A DNA stretch of 40,126 nucleotides from Lysobacter sp. ISL-50 (GCF_018612875.1 NZ_JAGGRI010000054.1:1-40126), one strand, 5' to 3'. Counted from the stretch's first letter, positions 8,688 to 17,703 are shown. Made by a program: numbers and translations. The notes: generated by a model not told the origin, from the letters alone.

Positions 8688-9629
8688 TCAGCGCGCTAGT
8701 CCCGCCGGTTCCGCGAGCGCAAGCCGCGCGCTGTACAAGACGCCCGCCGCGCCGCGATCGTCGGCATCGGTGACCAGCAACAAGTCGATGAAGGCGCCGT
8801 CGTGTTGCGCGGCGATGCCTTCGATCTTGCGCACCGGGCGCACGAATTCCAGCTGCTGCAGCTGTCCGTCGAGGGCGGCGATGCCGATCGCCGCGCCCAC
8901 GCAGGGCCCGTCGTTATAGGTGTCGTGGACATTTTCCGCGACCGCGCTGAAGACCAGCGAGCCGTCGGCCAAGGCCGCCGCGTCGGTGAAACCCAGCGCG
9001 ACGCCTTCGATCCGCGGCAGCTCGACCCGGCGTATGTCCGCCGGCAGCTCGGGCAAGCGCGGCTCGCCATCGGCGCCCAGCGCATGCAGCAGCGGGGCGA
9101 GCGGGAAGCGGATCAGAGCGTTGTGCGGATGGTCGCCGCTGGCGCGTTGCAACAGCACCAACTCCTGCCCGCACACCACCGCGCCTTCGAGATTCAACGC
9201 GGGCAAGTCACGCAGCAACGGCGCGTACAACGCGGACAGATCCACGCGTCGCGGTTCGCCGCGCAAGGCGCCGGTATCGTCCAGGCCCAGCAGGACGCCG
9301 GTCTGGCGGTTGGGCCTGGAGCCGGAGGCCAGCGCCAGCAAGGCGCCGCCCGGATAACCGGCGAACGGCGGCAACCGCGCCAGCGCTTCCAGATCGGGCT
9401 TGCTGGCCTTGCGCGCGGCCGCTTCGTCGGGCAGCTCGCCGTCGAAGATGCGCAGCCATTCGCCGTCGCGTCGTCCGGCGAAGTCGAACACGCCCAGATG
9501 CAACTCGTCGTCGGCGACCACGTACAGAAAGTCGCCCGCGGCGACGATGCCGCTGGCCGCGCTGAGGCGATCAGGCAGGGCGCGCGCGGCCGCGAACCTC
9601 AGCTCGCGCAGCGGTTGCAGATCGATCAT
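8688..9629 (-). CDS. DUF6929-like hypothetical protein (propeller-type)
   Basis: A 313-residue soluble protein with repeated strand-rich units: GIVAAGDFLYVVADDELHLG, LLGLDDTGALRGEPRRVDLS, LNLEGAVVCGQELVLLQRAS, IEGVALGFTDAAALADGSLV and VRKIEGIAAQHDGAFIDLLL. The text suits a beta-propeller of the phytase/SdiA-regulated-esterase style and, from memory, matches the family now named DUF6929; that name is tentative. No signal peptide is visible. The ATG at 9629 follows GGAGA and is preferred to the longer upstream frame. No function is known. It stands 92 bases from the pirin gene in the same direction, perhaps co-transcribed. Confidence 0.75.
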   Translation of the reverse strand: MIDLQPLRELRFAAARALPDRLSAASGIVAAGDFLYVVADDELHLGVFDFAGRRDGEWLRIFDGELPDEAAARKASKPDLEALARLPPFAGYPGGALLALASGSRPNRQTGVLLGLDDTGALRGEPRRVDLSALYAPLLRDLPALNLEGAVVCGQELVLLQRASGDHPHNALIRFPLAPLLHALGADGEPRLPELPADIRRVELPRIEGVALGFTDAAALADGSLVFSAVAENVHDTYNDGPCVGAAIGIAALDGQLQQLEFVRPVRKIEGIAAQHDGAFIDLLLVTDADDRGAAGVLYSARLALAEPAGLAR

Positions 9630-9721
9630 GCGATGGGGTCTCCGCGGAACGTTTCCGCCCATCGTGCGCCATCGCGGCGCCGCGCGACAACGCGGCGCCT
9701 CGTGGGATGCGCGGGCGGCGA

Positions 9722-10423
9722 TCAGGCCGCGGTATCGACCAACACCAGCTCGGCATCTTCGATCGCGGTCACCCGGATCGAGGCCTGATCGCGGATCGCC
9801 GCGCCGTCGCGCGCCTGCAAGCGCAGGCCATCGATCTCGACCGTGCCCGTGGACGGCACCAGATACCCGAAACGCCCCTCGCCGAACACATACTCCGCCG
9901 ATTCGCCGGCGACCAGCGTCAGGCCGAGCACGCGCGCATCGGCGCGGATGGGCAGGGTGTCGTGGTCGCCTTCGATGCCGCTGGCCAGCACGACGAAGCG
10001 GCCGGAGCGATCGCTCTTGGGAAACGGCTTGCTGCCCCAGGTCGGCGCGCCGCCGCGCTGATCGGGAATGATCCAGATCTGGAAAATGCGCGTGGTCTCG
10101 GACTCCAGGTTGTATTCGGCGTGCTGGATGCCGGTGCCCGCGCTCATCACCTGCACGTCGCCGGCTTCGGTGCGGCCGCGGTTGCCGAGGTTGTCCTGAT
10201 GGGTGATCGCGCCTTCGCGGACGTAGGTGATGATTTCCATGTCGGCGTGCGAATGCGGCGGAAAGCCGCTGTTGGCCTGGATGGTGTCGTCGTTCCAGAC
10301 CCGCAGCGCGCCCCAGCCCATGCGCGCGTCGTCGCGGTAGCCGGAGAACGAGAAGTGGTGCTTGGCGTCGAGCCAGCCGTGATTGGCGCCGCCGAGGCTT
10401 TGGTAAGGGCGATGTTCGATCAT
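9722..10423 (-). CDS. Pirin family protein (bicupin, YhaK-type)
   Basis: A 233-residue bicupin of the pirin family, short form. The metal site is complete: His about 57 and 59 in GFPPHSHADMEI, His about 101 and Glu about 103 in TGIQHAEYN. The DVQVMSAGTGIQH segment and the GGAPTWGSKPFP stretch are typical. Members can have quercetin 2,3-dioxygenase activity or act as redox-sensitive regulators. The ATG at 10423 follows AGGAG; the frame continues upstream without support. It is divergent from a LysR gene (97 bases), the arrangement usual for LysR-controlled pirins. Confidence 0.92.
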   Translation of the reverse strand: MIEHRPYQSLGGANHGWLDAKHHFSFSGYRDDARMGWGALRVWNDDTIQANSGFPPHSHADMEIITYVREGAITHQDNLGNRGRTEAGDVQVMSAGTGIQHAEYNLESETTRIFQIWIIPDQRGGAPTWGSKPFPKSDRSGRFVVLASGIEGDHDTLPIRADARVLGLTLVAGESAEYVFGEGRFGYLVPSTGTVEIDGLRLQARDGAAIRDQASIRVTAIEDAELVLVDTAA

Positions 10424-10484
10424 GTCCGTGCTCCTGTGTTTGTGCTTGACGGTCACGATAGGCCGATGCGACTGGCTTTAGAAT

Positions 10485-10512
10485 CGAACCAATCGAAAAC
10501 TATCGTTTCCAA
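10485..10512. promoter_or_regulatory. Candidate LysR operator, pirin/LysR divergent region
   Basis: The short gap between the pirin and LysR genes is AT-rich at 10480-10520 and contains an imperfect dyad, GAAAAC / GTTTCC around TATC, close to the LysR start at 10520. LysR proteins usually bind such a dyad between divergent genes to repress themselves and activate the partner. The precise boxes were not tested. Confidence 0.45.
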
Positions 10513-10519
10513 AATAGAC

Positions 10520-11440
10520 ATGAACAAGCTGCCCGACCTGGAAGCCTGGGCGATCTTCGCCAAAGTCGCCGAGACCGGTTCCTTCGCCCGTACCGCGGCC
10601 GAGTTCGGGCTGTCGCAGGCGACCGTGTCCAAGGCCGTCACCCGGCTGGAGACGCGCTTGAAGACGGTGCTGTTCCATCGCACCTCGCGGCGCATGTCGC
10701 TGACCGACAGCGGCCGCGGCGCGCTTGAACGCGCCAGCCGCATCCTCGCCGAGGGCGAGGCGGTGGAAGCGGAGATCACCGCCCAGGCCAAGAGCCCGAG
10801 CGGGCAGGTGCGCATCGCCGTGCCGATGTCGTTCGGCATCGCCCATCTGTCGCCGCTGCTGCCCGAATTCATGCGTCGCTATCCGGACATCGCCCTGGAA
10901 ATCGTCTTCGACGACGGCGTCACCGATCTGGTCGGCGGCGGCTACGACCTCGCGCTGCGGATCTCGGCGCTGGCCGATTCGAGCCTGCTGGCGCGGCGTC
11001 TGTGCGGCGTACGCATCGTGCTGGTGGGCTCGCCGGGGTATTTCGAAACTCATGGCCGGCCGACGCATCCGCGCCAGCTCGCCGAGCATCGCGCCTTGGT
11101 GTACACCTACTCGCGATTCGGCAACGCCTGGCGCTTCACCCACAAGCGCCACGGCGATTTCTCGATCAGCCTGCCGGCGCCGTTGCGCGTCAACAACGCC
11201 GAAGCCTTGAATCCGGCTTTGCTGGCCGGGCTGGGTCTGGCGTTGCAGCCGGAATTCCTGGTCTGGCGCGAACTGCGCAGCGGCAAGCTGGAAGCGGCGA
11301 TGCCGGAGTGGTCGCCGCCGCCGATCGCGCTGCACATCGTCACCCCGCCCGGACGCATGCGGCCGCAGCGGGTGCAGGCCTTGATCGACTATCTGGCGCG
11401 CAAGTTCGAAAAAGCGCCGTGGGCCGATCCGGCCGGTTGA
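10520..11440 (+). CDS. LysR family transcriptional regulator, divergent from pirin
   Basis: A 306-residue LysR regulator: HTH AIFAKVAETGSFARTAAEFG, SQATVSKAVTRLETRL, TSRRMSLTDSGRGAL; effector domain with VRIAVPMSFGIAHLSPLLPE, VTDLVGGGYDLALRI and NPALLAGLGLALQPEF. The YDLALRIxALADSSLLARRL text is that of LysR proteins paired with pirin or quinone-reductase genes. The frame is open far upstream, but the ATG at 10520 begins the conserved HTH. It is divergent from the pirin gene and likely controls it. The effector is unknown. Confidence 0.93.
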   Translation: MNKLPDLEAWAIFAKVAETGSFARTAAEFGLSQATVSKAVTRLETRLKTVLFHRTSRRMSLTDSGRGALERASRILAEGEAVEAEITAQAKSPSGQVRIAVPMSFGIAHLSPLLPEFMRRYPDIALEIVFDDGVTDLVGGGYDLALRISALADSSLLARRLCGVRIVLVGSPGYFETHGRPTHPRQLAEHRALVYTYSRFGNAWRFTHKRHGDFSISLPAPLRVNNAEALNPALLAGLGLALQPEFLVWRELRSGKLEAAMPEWSPPPIALHIVTPPGRMRPQRVQALIDYLARKFEKAPWADPAG

Positions 11441-11641
11441 GTCGCAGCGGCGCCGCGCGCGCCGTGTTTTGAACGAATGCGAATGCGGCCCGCGCCTGGG
11501 CGGGCGGCGCTTGCGCCATCGCCCGGCGGGCGTTTACCGCCTGCGGTCCGCCCGAAGACCCGGGCCCGGATCGGCGTCCGCGCACCCGAGTGCCTGGCCC
11601 AGACCTGCCGACGAACGGTCGCCCGCGACCCGTTCCGGCGC

Positions 11642-11690
11642 TTGACGACGTATCTTACGATATATATCTTAAGACCTATCTTCTGATAGC
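11642..11690 (+). promoter_or_regulatory. Sigma70-type promoter overlapped by PadR-type operator
   Basis: TTGACG at 11642-11647 and TATCTT at 11665-11670 are separated by 17 bases, a good sigma70 promoter. TATCTT occurs three times, at 11651, 11665 and 11677, and TCTTAAGA (11667-11674) is palindromic. The stretch is strongly AT-rich in a GC-rich background. PadR proteins usually bind AT-rich palindromes over their own promoter, so autorepression of the PadR-flavoreductase-MFS group is likely. Confidence 0.6.
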
Positions 11691-11705
11691 TAAGGTACTC
11701 CCCTC

Positions 11706-12413
11706 ATGTTTCGCCATTTCTTCCATGGCCAACGCTGGCCCTTTGATTTTGAAAGCTTTTCCAACTTCGAGCGGTCCTCTTGCCACACTTCTTCGGAGGC
11801 CGCGGGCCGCCACCACCGCGGCGGTGGCCGCGGCGCCCGGGGCGGGTTCGGCATGGGCCCGGGCGGCGGCGGTTTCCCGGGCGGCTTCGACGGCGGCGAC
11901 GGTTTTCCGCGCGGCCGCAAGTTCACCTCCGACGATCTGCAATCGCTGCTGCTGGCCCTGCTGGAAGACCAGCCCAGCCATGGCTATGAATTGATCAAGG
12001 CGCTGGAAACGCGTTCGAACGGTTTCTACAGCCCCAGCCCCGGCATGGTGTATCCGGCCCTGACCTACCTGGAGGAACTGGGTTACGTCACCGTCGAGGT
12101 CGAAGGCAACCGCAAGCGCTACGCGCTCGCCGAACCGGGCCGCGCGCATCTGGCCGCCAACCGCGAACGCGTCGATATGATGTTCGCCAAGCTGACGCAT
12201 ATCGCCCGCAAGATGGATTCGGTGCGGCGCGCGCTGGCCGGCGAAGACCCGAACGATCCCGGCGAAGACGGCTGGCTGCCGGAGTTGATCCACGCCCGGC
12301 GCGCGCTCAAGACCGCGTTGTTCCGCCGCGAAAACGTGCCCGCCGCCGAGCAGCGCCGGATCGCCGCGATCCTGCAGCGGGCGACGCGCGAAATCGAAGG
12401 CGACAGCGACTGA
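11706..12413 (+). CDS. PadR family transcriptional regulator with glycine-rich N-terminus (YqjI-like)
   Basis: A 235-residue protein. The PadR winged helix is at about 75-150: LLLALLEDQPSHGYELIKAL, YSPSPGMVYPALTYLEELGY, VEGNRKRYALAEPGRAHL. A C-terminal helical dimerisation region follows. The first 70 residues are an extension with five His, one Cys (positions about 4, 7, 26, 27, 35, 36) and a glycine-rich run (38-68). E. coli YqjI, a nickel-responsive PadR protein, also has an N-terminal His/Cys-rich extension and controls the ferric-siderophore reductase YqjH. Here a YqjH-like gene follows by 71 bases, so the same pairing is likely. The metal-binding residues are fewer, so the signal may differ. 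Confidence 0.88.
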   Translation: MFRHFFHGQRWPFDFESFSNFERSSCHTSSEAAGRHHRGGGRGARGGFGMGPGGGGFPGGFDGGDGFPRGRKFTSDDLQSLLLALLEDQPSHGYELIKALETRSNGFYSPSPGMVYPALTYLEELGYVTVEVEGNRKRYALAEPGRAHLAANRERVDMMFAKLTHIARKMDSVRRALAGEDPNDPGEDGWLPELIHARRALKTALFRRENVPAAEQRRIAAILQRATREIEGDSD

Positions 12414-12484
12414 TCTTCGCTGCACCCACGCGCAGTCCTGTCGTTCCCCACACAAGCCGGCATACGCCGACACAAGGCTTTTGC

Positions 12485-13300
12485 ATGCAACCATCCGACG
12501 ATCTGGCGGTCGTGCGCGTTCGCCATCCGCTGAAGCTGCGCATGTTGCGCGTGACGCGGGTGGAGGCGGTGACGCCGCATCTGCGCCGCGTCACCCTGAG
12601 CGGCGAGGATCTGCACGACTTCGTCTCCGCTTCGTTCGACGATCACGTCAAAGTGTTTTTCCCCGCGCCCGGGCAGGATCGCCCGGTGCTGCCGGAACTG
12701 GGCGCCAACGGCCTGAGCTACGCCGCCGATGCGCCGCGGCCGGTGGTGCGCGATTTCACCCCGCGGCGTTTCGATCCGGCCACGCTTGAACTGGATATCG
12801 AGTTCGCCCTGCACGATGCCGGCCCGGCCACGGCGTGGGCGATGCAGGCGCAGGCCGGGCAATACCTCGGCATCGGCGGCCCGCGCGGCTCGCGCGTGAT
12901 TCCGGCCGGCTTCGACTGGCATCTGCTGATCGGCGACGACACCGCCTTGCCGGCGATCGCGCGGCGTGTGCAGGAGTTGCCGGCGACGACGCTCGCCATC
13001 GCCGTGGTGGAAGTCGCCGATGCGAGCGCGCGCATCGATTTCGCCGCCACCGCGACCTTGCAGATTCTGTGGTGCTATCGCAACGCTGCATCCGCGAACG
13101 GCGAGGAATTGCTGCGCGTGGTGAAAGAACTGCCGCTGCCCGGCGGCGAGGGTTACCTCTGGGCCGCCGGCGAATCCAACGCGATCCGCGCCGTGCGCCA
13201 GCATCTGCTGGGCGAACGCGGCATCGACAAATCGCGTCTGCACGCGTCGGGTTACTGGAAGCGCGGCGCGCAGGACGTGCACGACCATTTCGAAGACTGA
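12485..13300 (+). CDS. Siderophore-interacting FAD-binding protein (ViuB/YqjH-like ferric reductase)
   Basis: A 271-residue cytoplasmic flavoreductase. It contains the FAD-binding motif RDFTPRRFD (about 89-97), ELDIEFALHD with GPATAWAMQA (about 113-122), GGPRGS, and the C-terminal NAD(P)H domain with GDDTALPAIARR (about 150), AAGESNAIRAVRQHLL and ASGYWKRGAQD. These are the standard features of siderophore-interacting proteins, which reduce ferric siderophores to release iron. Length is normal for the family. It follows the PadR gene and precedes an MFS gene (43-base gap), in one direction, consistent with an operon for siderophore iron release and transport. Confidence 0.93.
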   Translation: MQPSDDLAVVRVRHPLKLRMLRVTRVEAVTPHLRRVTLSGEDLHDFVSASFDDHVKVFFPAPGQDRPVLPELGANGLSYAADAPRPVVRDFTPRRFDPATLELDIEFALHDAGPATAWAMQAQAGQYLGIGGPRGSRVIPAGFDWHLLIGDDTALPAIARRVQELPATTLAIAVVEVADASARIDFAATATLQILWCYRNAASANGEELLRVVKELPLPGGEGYLWAAGESNAIRAVRQHLLGERGIDKSRLHASGYWKRGAQDVHDHFED

Positions 13301-13343
13301 CGTCATCCCCCCGATCGCGGCCGCCCCGACCGCAAGGACCCCC

Positions 13344-14603
13344 ATGTACTCGTTACCCCTGCCTCAAGAGCGGCGCCTGTTGTGGCTGCTCATGCTGACC
13401 CAGTTCACCCTCATCATGGATTTCATGGTGATGATGCCGCTGGGTCCGCAGATCATGCACGCGTTGCACGTATCGCCGGCGCAGTTCGCCGCCGCGGTGT
13501 CGGCGTATTCGATCTGCGCCGGCCTGTCCGGCCTGCTCGCCGCCACCTACATCGACCGCTTCGACCGGCGCAAACTGCTGCTGGCCATGTACGCGCTGTT
13601 CGCGGTCTCCAACCTGGCCTGCGCGCTGGCCGACAGTTACGCCTTGCTGCTGGCTTCGCGCGCGTTCGCCGGCATCAGCGGCGGCGTGCTCAGCTCGATC
13701 ATCATGGCGATCATCGCCGACGTGGTGCCCGCGCAGCGACGCGGCGTCGCCACCGGCACGGTGATGACGTCCTTCGCGATCGCCTCGGTGCTCGGCGTTC
13801 CGGCCGGCGTGCTGCTGGGCGCGCACTTCCACTGGTCGGCGCCGTTCTGGCTGCTGGTGGCCTTGTCGGTGCTGGTGTGGATCGGCGGCTCGCGCCTGGT
13901 GCCGCCGCTGAATCAGCATCTGTCGCGGGTGCCGGTGCCGTTGAGCCAGGCGCTGCCGAATCTGTTCAAGCTGTTTTCAAGCTCGCGCCACCTCAACGCG
14001 TTCGCCCTGACCTTGATGTTGACCACCTCGCAGATGCTGGTGATTCCCTTCATCTCGCCGATGCTGGTCGCCAACCACGGCATCGACCCGGCGCAACTGT
14101 CGTGGATGTACATGGCCGGCGGCGTGGCGGCGTTCTTCACCTCGCGCCTGATCGGGCGTCTGGCCGACCGTTACGGCAAGCAGTTGGTGTACCGGATCGC
14201 GGTGGTGGTGTCGTTGCTGCCGGTGTTGTTGATCACCCATCTGCCGGCGGTCGGCTTCGTCGCGATGCTGATGTTCTTCCCGTTCTTCATGGTGTCGATG
14301 AACGGCCGCATGGTGCCGTTGCAGGCATTGCAGACGACGGTCCCGCAAGCGGCGCAGCGCGGCGCGTATCTGAGCGCCAACAGCGCGATGATGTCCCTGG
14401 GCACCGGCCTGGGCGCATGGCTGGGCGGCCTGATGCTCAGCACCGACGCCGGCGGCCACATCGTGGGCTACGGCACGGTGGGCTGGATCGCCGCCGCGCT
14501 CGCGCTGTGCTCGGCATGGTGGGTCGGCCGCGTGACGTCGGCCGACGAACCCGCGCAGGCGGCGCCGCTGCCGGTGGCGGAAGAGCCGAGCGGCGCGGTG
14601 TGA
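13344..14603 (+). CDS. MFS transporter (DHA1-type)
   Basis: A 419-residue protein with about twelve membrane segments. The motif-A loop is DRFDRRK near residue 71, and a second loop GRLADRYGKQ appears in the other half. The segment RAFAGISGGVLSSIIMAIIAD resembles the motif-B/C region of drug/proton antiporters. It would move a small molecule across the inner membrane with protons. AAGGA precedes the ATG. It lies 43 bases behind the siderophore-interacting protein gene, so it may be a siderophore exporter or importer, but the substrate is inferred only from context. Confidence 0.87.
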   Translation: MYSLPLPQERRLLWLLMLTQFTLIMDFMVMMPLGPQIMHALHVSPAQFAAAVSAYSICAGLSGLLAATYIDRFDRRKLLLAMYALFAVSNLACALADSYALLLASRAFAGISGGVLSSIIMAIIADVVPAQRRGVATGTVMTSFAIASVLGVPAGVLLGAHFHWSAPFWLLVALSVLVWIGGSRLVPPLNQHLSRVPVPLSQALPNLFKLFSSSRHLNAFALTLMLTTSQMLVIPFISPMLVANHGIDPAQLSWMYMAGGVAAFFTSRLIGRLADRYGKQLVYRIAVVVSLLPVLLITHLPAVGFVAMLMFFPFFMVSMNGRMVPLQALQTTVPQAAQRGAYLSANSAMMSLGTGLGAWLGGLMLSTDAGGHIVGYGTVGWIAAALALCSAWWVGRVTSADEPAQAAPLPVAEEPSGAV

Positions 14604-14665
14604 TCGGCTTGCGCCGATGATCGCTGCGATCTCGGCGTCGAACCGCATCGCATACGCAAACCAAC

Positions 14666-14700
14666 AAGGCGCGGCCGGACGATTCCGGCCGCGCCTTTTA
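14666..14700. terminator. Bidirectional terminator between MFS and gcd genes
   Basis: Arms AAGGCGCGGCCGG and CCGGCCGCGCCTTTT with a short loop form a strong hairpin with a T-run on the plus strand and an A-run (giving T on the minus strand) on the other side. It lies between the convergent MFS gene and gcd and overlaps the gcd stop codon. It suits both genes. Confidence 0.8.
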
Positions 14701-17163
14701 TTTCGCCTGGGCCGCATCCTCCGGCAACGTCCACGCCATCACGCTGTCGCCCGGCTTGGTCTCCATGCGGTCGTGGCCGCCGACCGCGGCGACGATGTAT
14801 TGCTTGCCGTCGATGGTGTAGCTCATCGGCGCGGCCTGCGGTCCCGCGGGCACGCGGGTTTCCCACAGCAGCGCGCCGGTGCGGGTGTCGAAGCCGCGCA
14901 TGAAGTTGTCCAGCGAGGCGCCGACGAAGGTCACGCCGCCCGCGGTGGCCAGCGAGCCGCTGTTGTTCGGCGTGCCGAGTTCGAATTTCATGTACGAGGG
15001 AATCCCCATCGGTCCCTGGTCGTAACCGGTGCCGAGCGGCCGGCGCCATATCACTTCCTGCGTCCGCAGATCGACGCCGGAGAGGTAGCCCCACGGCGGC
15101 GCCACGCACGGCGTGTTGAGCGGCGACATCCACGGTTCCTTGCGCGCGCCGTAGGCCAGGCCTTCCTGCGCCATGTAGCCGGGCGTCCTGCTCTTGCCGT
15201 TGAACACCGACACCACGCCGAGCTTGTTCATTTCCTCGCGCGGATAGACGTTCTCGGTGTAGGGCAGGCGATTGCTGTTCATCACCATGATGCCGCGCCG
15301 CAGATCGACCGCGACGCCGCCCCAGTTGATGCCGCCGTGATTGCCGGTGTACGACAGCGAGCCGCGCAGGCTCGGCGGAGTGAACATGCCTTCGTAGCGC
15401 AGCTTCTTGAACTGGATGCGGCAGGCCAGCTGATCGAACGGCGTGATGCCCCAGGCGTCGGATTCCTTCAGCGTTTCATAGGTTTTGCTCGGCGCGCCGA
15501 CGGTGTTGGGCATGCCCGGCGACACCGGCTGGGTCTTGGCGGTCCAGTCGCCGTGATCGGTGCCCTGCGGGACCGGAATCTGCCGCACCGGCATGATCGG
15601 CGCGCCGCTGGCGCGATCGAGCACGAACACCTGCCCGGACTTGGTCGCCTGGATCACCGCCGGCCGCATCGAGCCGTCGGCCATCGGCCAATCGACCAGA
15701 TTCGGTTGCGGGCCCAGGTCGTAATCCCACAGATCGTGATTGATGGTGCGAAAGTGCCAGCGCTCCTTGCCGCTGAGCGCATCCACCGCGACCAGGGTCG
15801 CGGTGTATTCCTCTTCCTGCGGCGTGCGCTGCTTGCCGAAGAAATCGCCCGAGGCGTTGCCGGTGGGCAGATAGACCAGCCCCAGTTCGTCGTCGGCCGC
15901 CATCAGCGTCCACACGTTCGGCGTCGAGCGCGTATAGGTCTGGCCCGGCGGCGGTTCGGCGGTGATCGCCGGGTTGCCCAGGTCCCAGGCCCAGCGCAGT
16001 TGTCCGCTGATCGCATCGAAGGCGCGCACCACGCCCGAGGGCGCATCGCGTTCCTGGCCGTCGCGCACTTGCCCGGTGGGCTGGATGACGACGCCGCGCA
16101 TCACCACCGGCGGCGAGGTCGGGCCGACGAAGCCGGGCTTGCGGTTGCCGGTGCCGGCGTTGAGATCGACGAAGCCGTGCTGGCCGAAACCGGCGCACAG
16201 CTTGCCGGTGCGCGCGTCGAGCGCGCCGAGGCGGCCATCGACCATCGGCCAGAAGATGCGCGTGGGGCATTCGGCGGTGCCCGGCGGGGCTTGGTAATAC
16301 GACACGCCGCGGCACGTGGTGGCGGCGACGCCGGCCATCGCCTTCGGGTCGGTCCTGGGATCGAAGCGCCAACGCTCCTGGCCGCTGGCGGCATCGACCG
16401 CGATGACTTTCTGCGTCGGCGTGCAGATGTAGAGCAGGTCGCCGACCTTGAGCGGCGTGTTCTGGAAGGCGTAGCCCAGGCTGGAGCCGGCCGGTTTCAG
16501 ATCGCCGGTGTGGAACTCCCAGGCCAGCTTGAGATGCTTCGCGTTGTCCGGAGTGATCTGATCGCCGGGCGTGTAGTGATTGGACAAGTTGGAACCGGCG
16601 TAGGCGGTCCAGTTGCTGGCGTCGTGATTGGCGGCGACGTTGCCGTCCGGGCTGCCGACGACGGCGCGGCTGAAAGGCGCGGGGTTGGCTTGCGCGGACG
16701 GCGCGGCCAGCTCGATCGTGGACGGATACAGCAGCGGCCCGAAGATCAGCGCCGCGCCCGCCAGCGGCAGCACCGCGCTGATCAGGGCATAGCCGAGTCC
16801 GGACGGCGGCGCCTTCCAGCGCTTCGCCGCCACCCACAGCGGCAGCAGCACCAGACCCAGCACCGAAATCCAGGCCAGGCGCGGAATCAGCGCCCATCCG
16901 TCCAGGCCGACTTCCCACAAGGCCCAGGCGATGGTCGCCGCCGAGGTCGCGCCGAACAGCCAGAATCCGGCGCGCCGGCGCAGCGCGATCAGCACGCCGG
17001 ACACCAGCACCGCGATGCCGGCCAGCAGGTAGTACCAGGAGCCTCCCGCGGCGACCAGTTGCGCGCCTCCATAAGCGAGCGCGGCGCCGACCAGGGCGAT
17101 CGCCCAGGCGTAGGCCGACAACAACCAGAAGCGAAGCCCACGTTCGGAACTTTTACGAGTCAT
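14698..17163 (-). CDS. gcd: Membrane-bound PQQ-dependent glucose dehydrogenase
   Basis: An 821-residue protein, close to the 796 of E. coli Gcd. Five membrane segments occupy about residues 10-145 (for example WYYLLAGIAVLVSGVLIAL); the quinoprotein propeller then lies in the periplasm. The propeller carries YAGSNLSNHYTPGDQITPDN, TPLKVGDLLYICTPTQKVIA, NHDLWDYDLGPQPNL (catalytic Asp about 477) and QATKSGQVFVLDR (Lys about 508). It oxidises aldoses such as glucose to the lactone and passes electrons to ubiquinone. No pqq synthesis genes are visible. Upstream in the same direction are two small ORFs and a TonB-dependent receptor, which may belong to one transcription unit. Confidence 0.95.
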   Translation of the reverse strand: MTRKSSERGLRFWLLSAYAWAIALVGAALAYGGAQLVAAGGSWYYLLAGIAVLVSGVLIALRRRAGFWLFGATSAATIAWALWEVGLDGWALIPRLAWISVLGLVLLPLWVAAKRWKAPPSGLGYALISAVLPLAGAALIFGPLLYPSTIELAAPSAQANPAPFSRAVVGSPDGNVAANHDASNWTAYAGSNLSNHYTPGDQITPDNAKHLKLAWEFHTGDLKPAGSSLGYAFQNTPLKVGDLLYICTPTQKVIAVDAASGQERWRFDPRTDPKAMAGVAATTCRGVSYYQAPPGTAECPTRIFWPMVDGRLGALDARTGKLCAGFGQHGFVDLNAGTGNRKPGFVGPTSPPVVMRGVVIQPTGQVRDGQERDAPSGVVRAFDAISGQLRWAWDLGNPAITAEPPPGQTYTRSTPNVWTLMAADDELGLVYLPTGNASGDFFGKQRTPQEEEYTATLVAVDALSGKERWHFRTINHDLWDYDLGPQPNLVDWPMADGSMRPAVIQATKSGQVFVLDRASGAPIMPVRQIPVPQGTDHGDWTAKTQPVSPGMPNTVGAPSKTYETLKESDAWGITPFDQLACRIQFKKLRYEGMFTPPSLRGSLSYTGNHGGINWGGVAVDLRRGIMVMNSNRLPYTENVYPREEMNKLGVVSVFNGKSRTPGYMAQEGLAYGARKEPWMSPLNTPCVAPPWGYLSGVDLRTQEVIWRRPLGTGYDQGPMGIPSYMKFELGTPNNSGSLATAGGVTFVGASLDNFMRGFDTRTGALLWETRVPAGPQAAPMSYTIDGKQYIVAAVGGHDRMETKPGDSVMAWTLPEDAAQAK

Positions 17164-17206
17164 GGCGGCACCTGCGCAAGGGCGAGGGAGGCGGGCGGAC
17201 TACAGG

Positions 17207-17425
17207 TCACGCGATCGGGCGGCGCGGCGGCCGTACACGGTGTCGGGAACGGCCCGCGCATGCGGCGCCGAACGTCAGGCTGCTCAAGATCCGATTGGAC
17301 AATCGCGCGCGGCGCCACGGCGATGTCGCTGCGCCGATGGCGCGTCGATGGGCGTGGGAATACAGGCCGTGCAGCAGCAGATACACGCCGGCCATCATCG
17401 TCAGCAGCCCCAGATAGGTGGCCAT
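17207..17425 (-). CDS. Putative small membrane protein
   Basis: A 72-residue ORF. One clear hydrophobic segment (ATYLGLLTMMAGVYLLLHGL) begins right after the start, followed by a basic, arginine-rich tail (RRARLSNRILSSL, RHRVRPPRRPIA). That suggests a single-span membrane protein with a positive cytoplasmic end. It sits 43 bases upstream of gcd and 47 bases downstream of another small ORF. No strong ribosome site is seen, and the Arg-rich tail is also what GC-rich non-coding DNA would give, so it may not be real. Confidence 0.4.
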   Translation of the reverse strand: MATYLGLLTMMAGVYLLLHGLYSHAHRRAIGAATSPWRRARLSNRILSSLTFGAACAGRSRHRVRPPRRPIA

Positions 17426-17472
17426 GTGCGGGTTTCCCGGAAGCGAGCGTTGCCGTTTCGATCAGCACGGCG

Positions 17473-17703
17473 TCAAAGCGATTGCACCAGCCCGAAGCGT
17501 TCGAAGTATTCCTTCGGCACGCTGGCATCGCCGCGGCCGGCGTACAGGAACGACATCACCAGACCGTCGGATTCGCGGCGATCGACCCGCGCCGAGGTAA
17601 CGCCCGGCACGCCGTTCATCGCCACCACGGCCAGTTCGGCGAGCGTCGCCGCATTGGCGTGCGTGCCGTTATTGCGTTTCAGTCTGAGAGTCTGGCGTTG
17701 CAT
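17473..17703 (-). CDS. Small hypothetical protein upstream of gcd
   Basis: A 76-residue ORF with a balanced composition: TLRLKRNNGTHANAATLAEL, VVAMNGVPGVTSARVDRRES and DGLVMSFLYAGRGDASVPKE. The alternating strand/helix pattern (about b-a-b-b) would suit a small ferredoxin-like fold, but no family is recognised. No signal peptide or membrane segment. It lies between the receptor gene (147 bases) and the small membrane ORF (47 bases), on the same strand as gcd. Its residue use looks more like a real protein than the neighbouring 72-residue ORF. Confidence 0.55.
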   Translation of the reverse strand: MQRQTLRLKRNNGTHANAATLAELAVVAMNGVPGVTSARVDRRESDGLVMSFLYAGRGDASVPKEYFERFGLVQSL

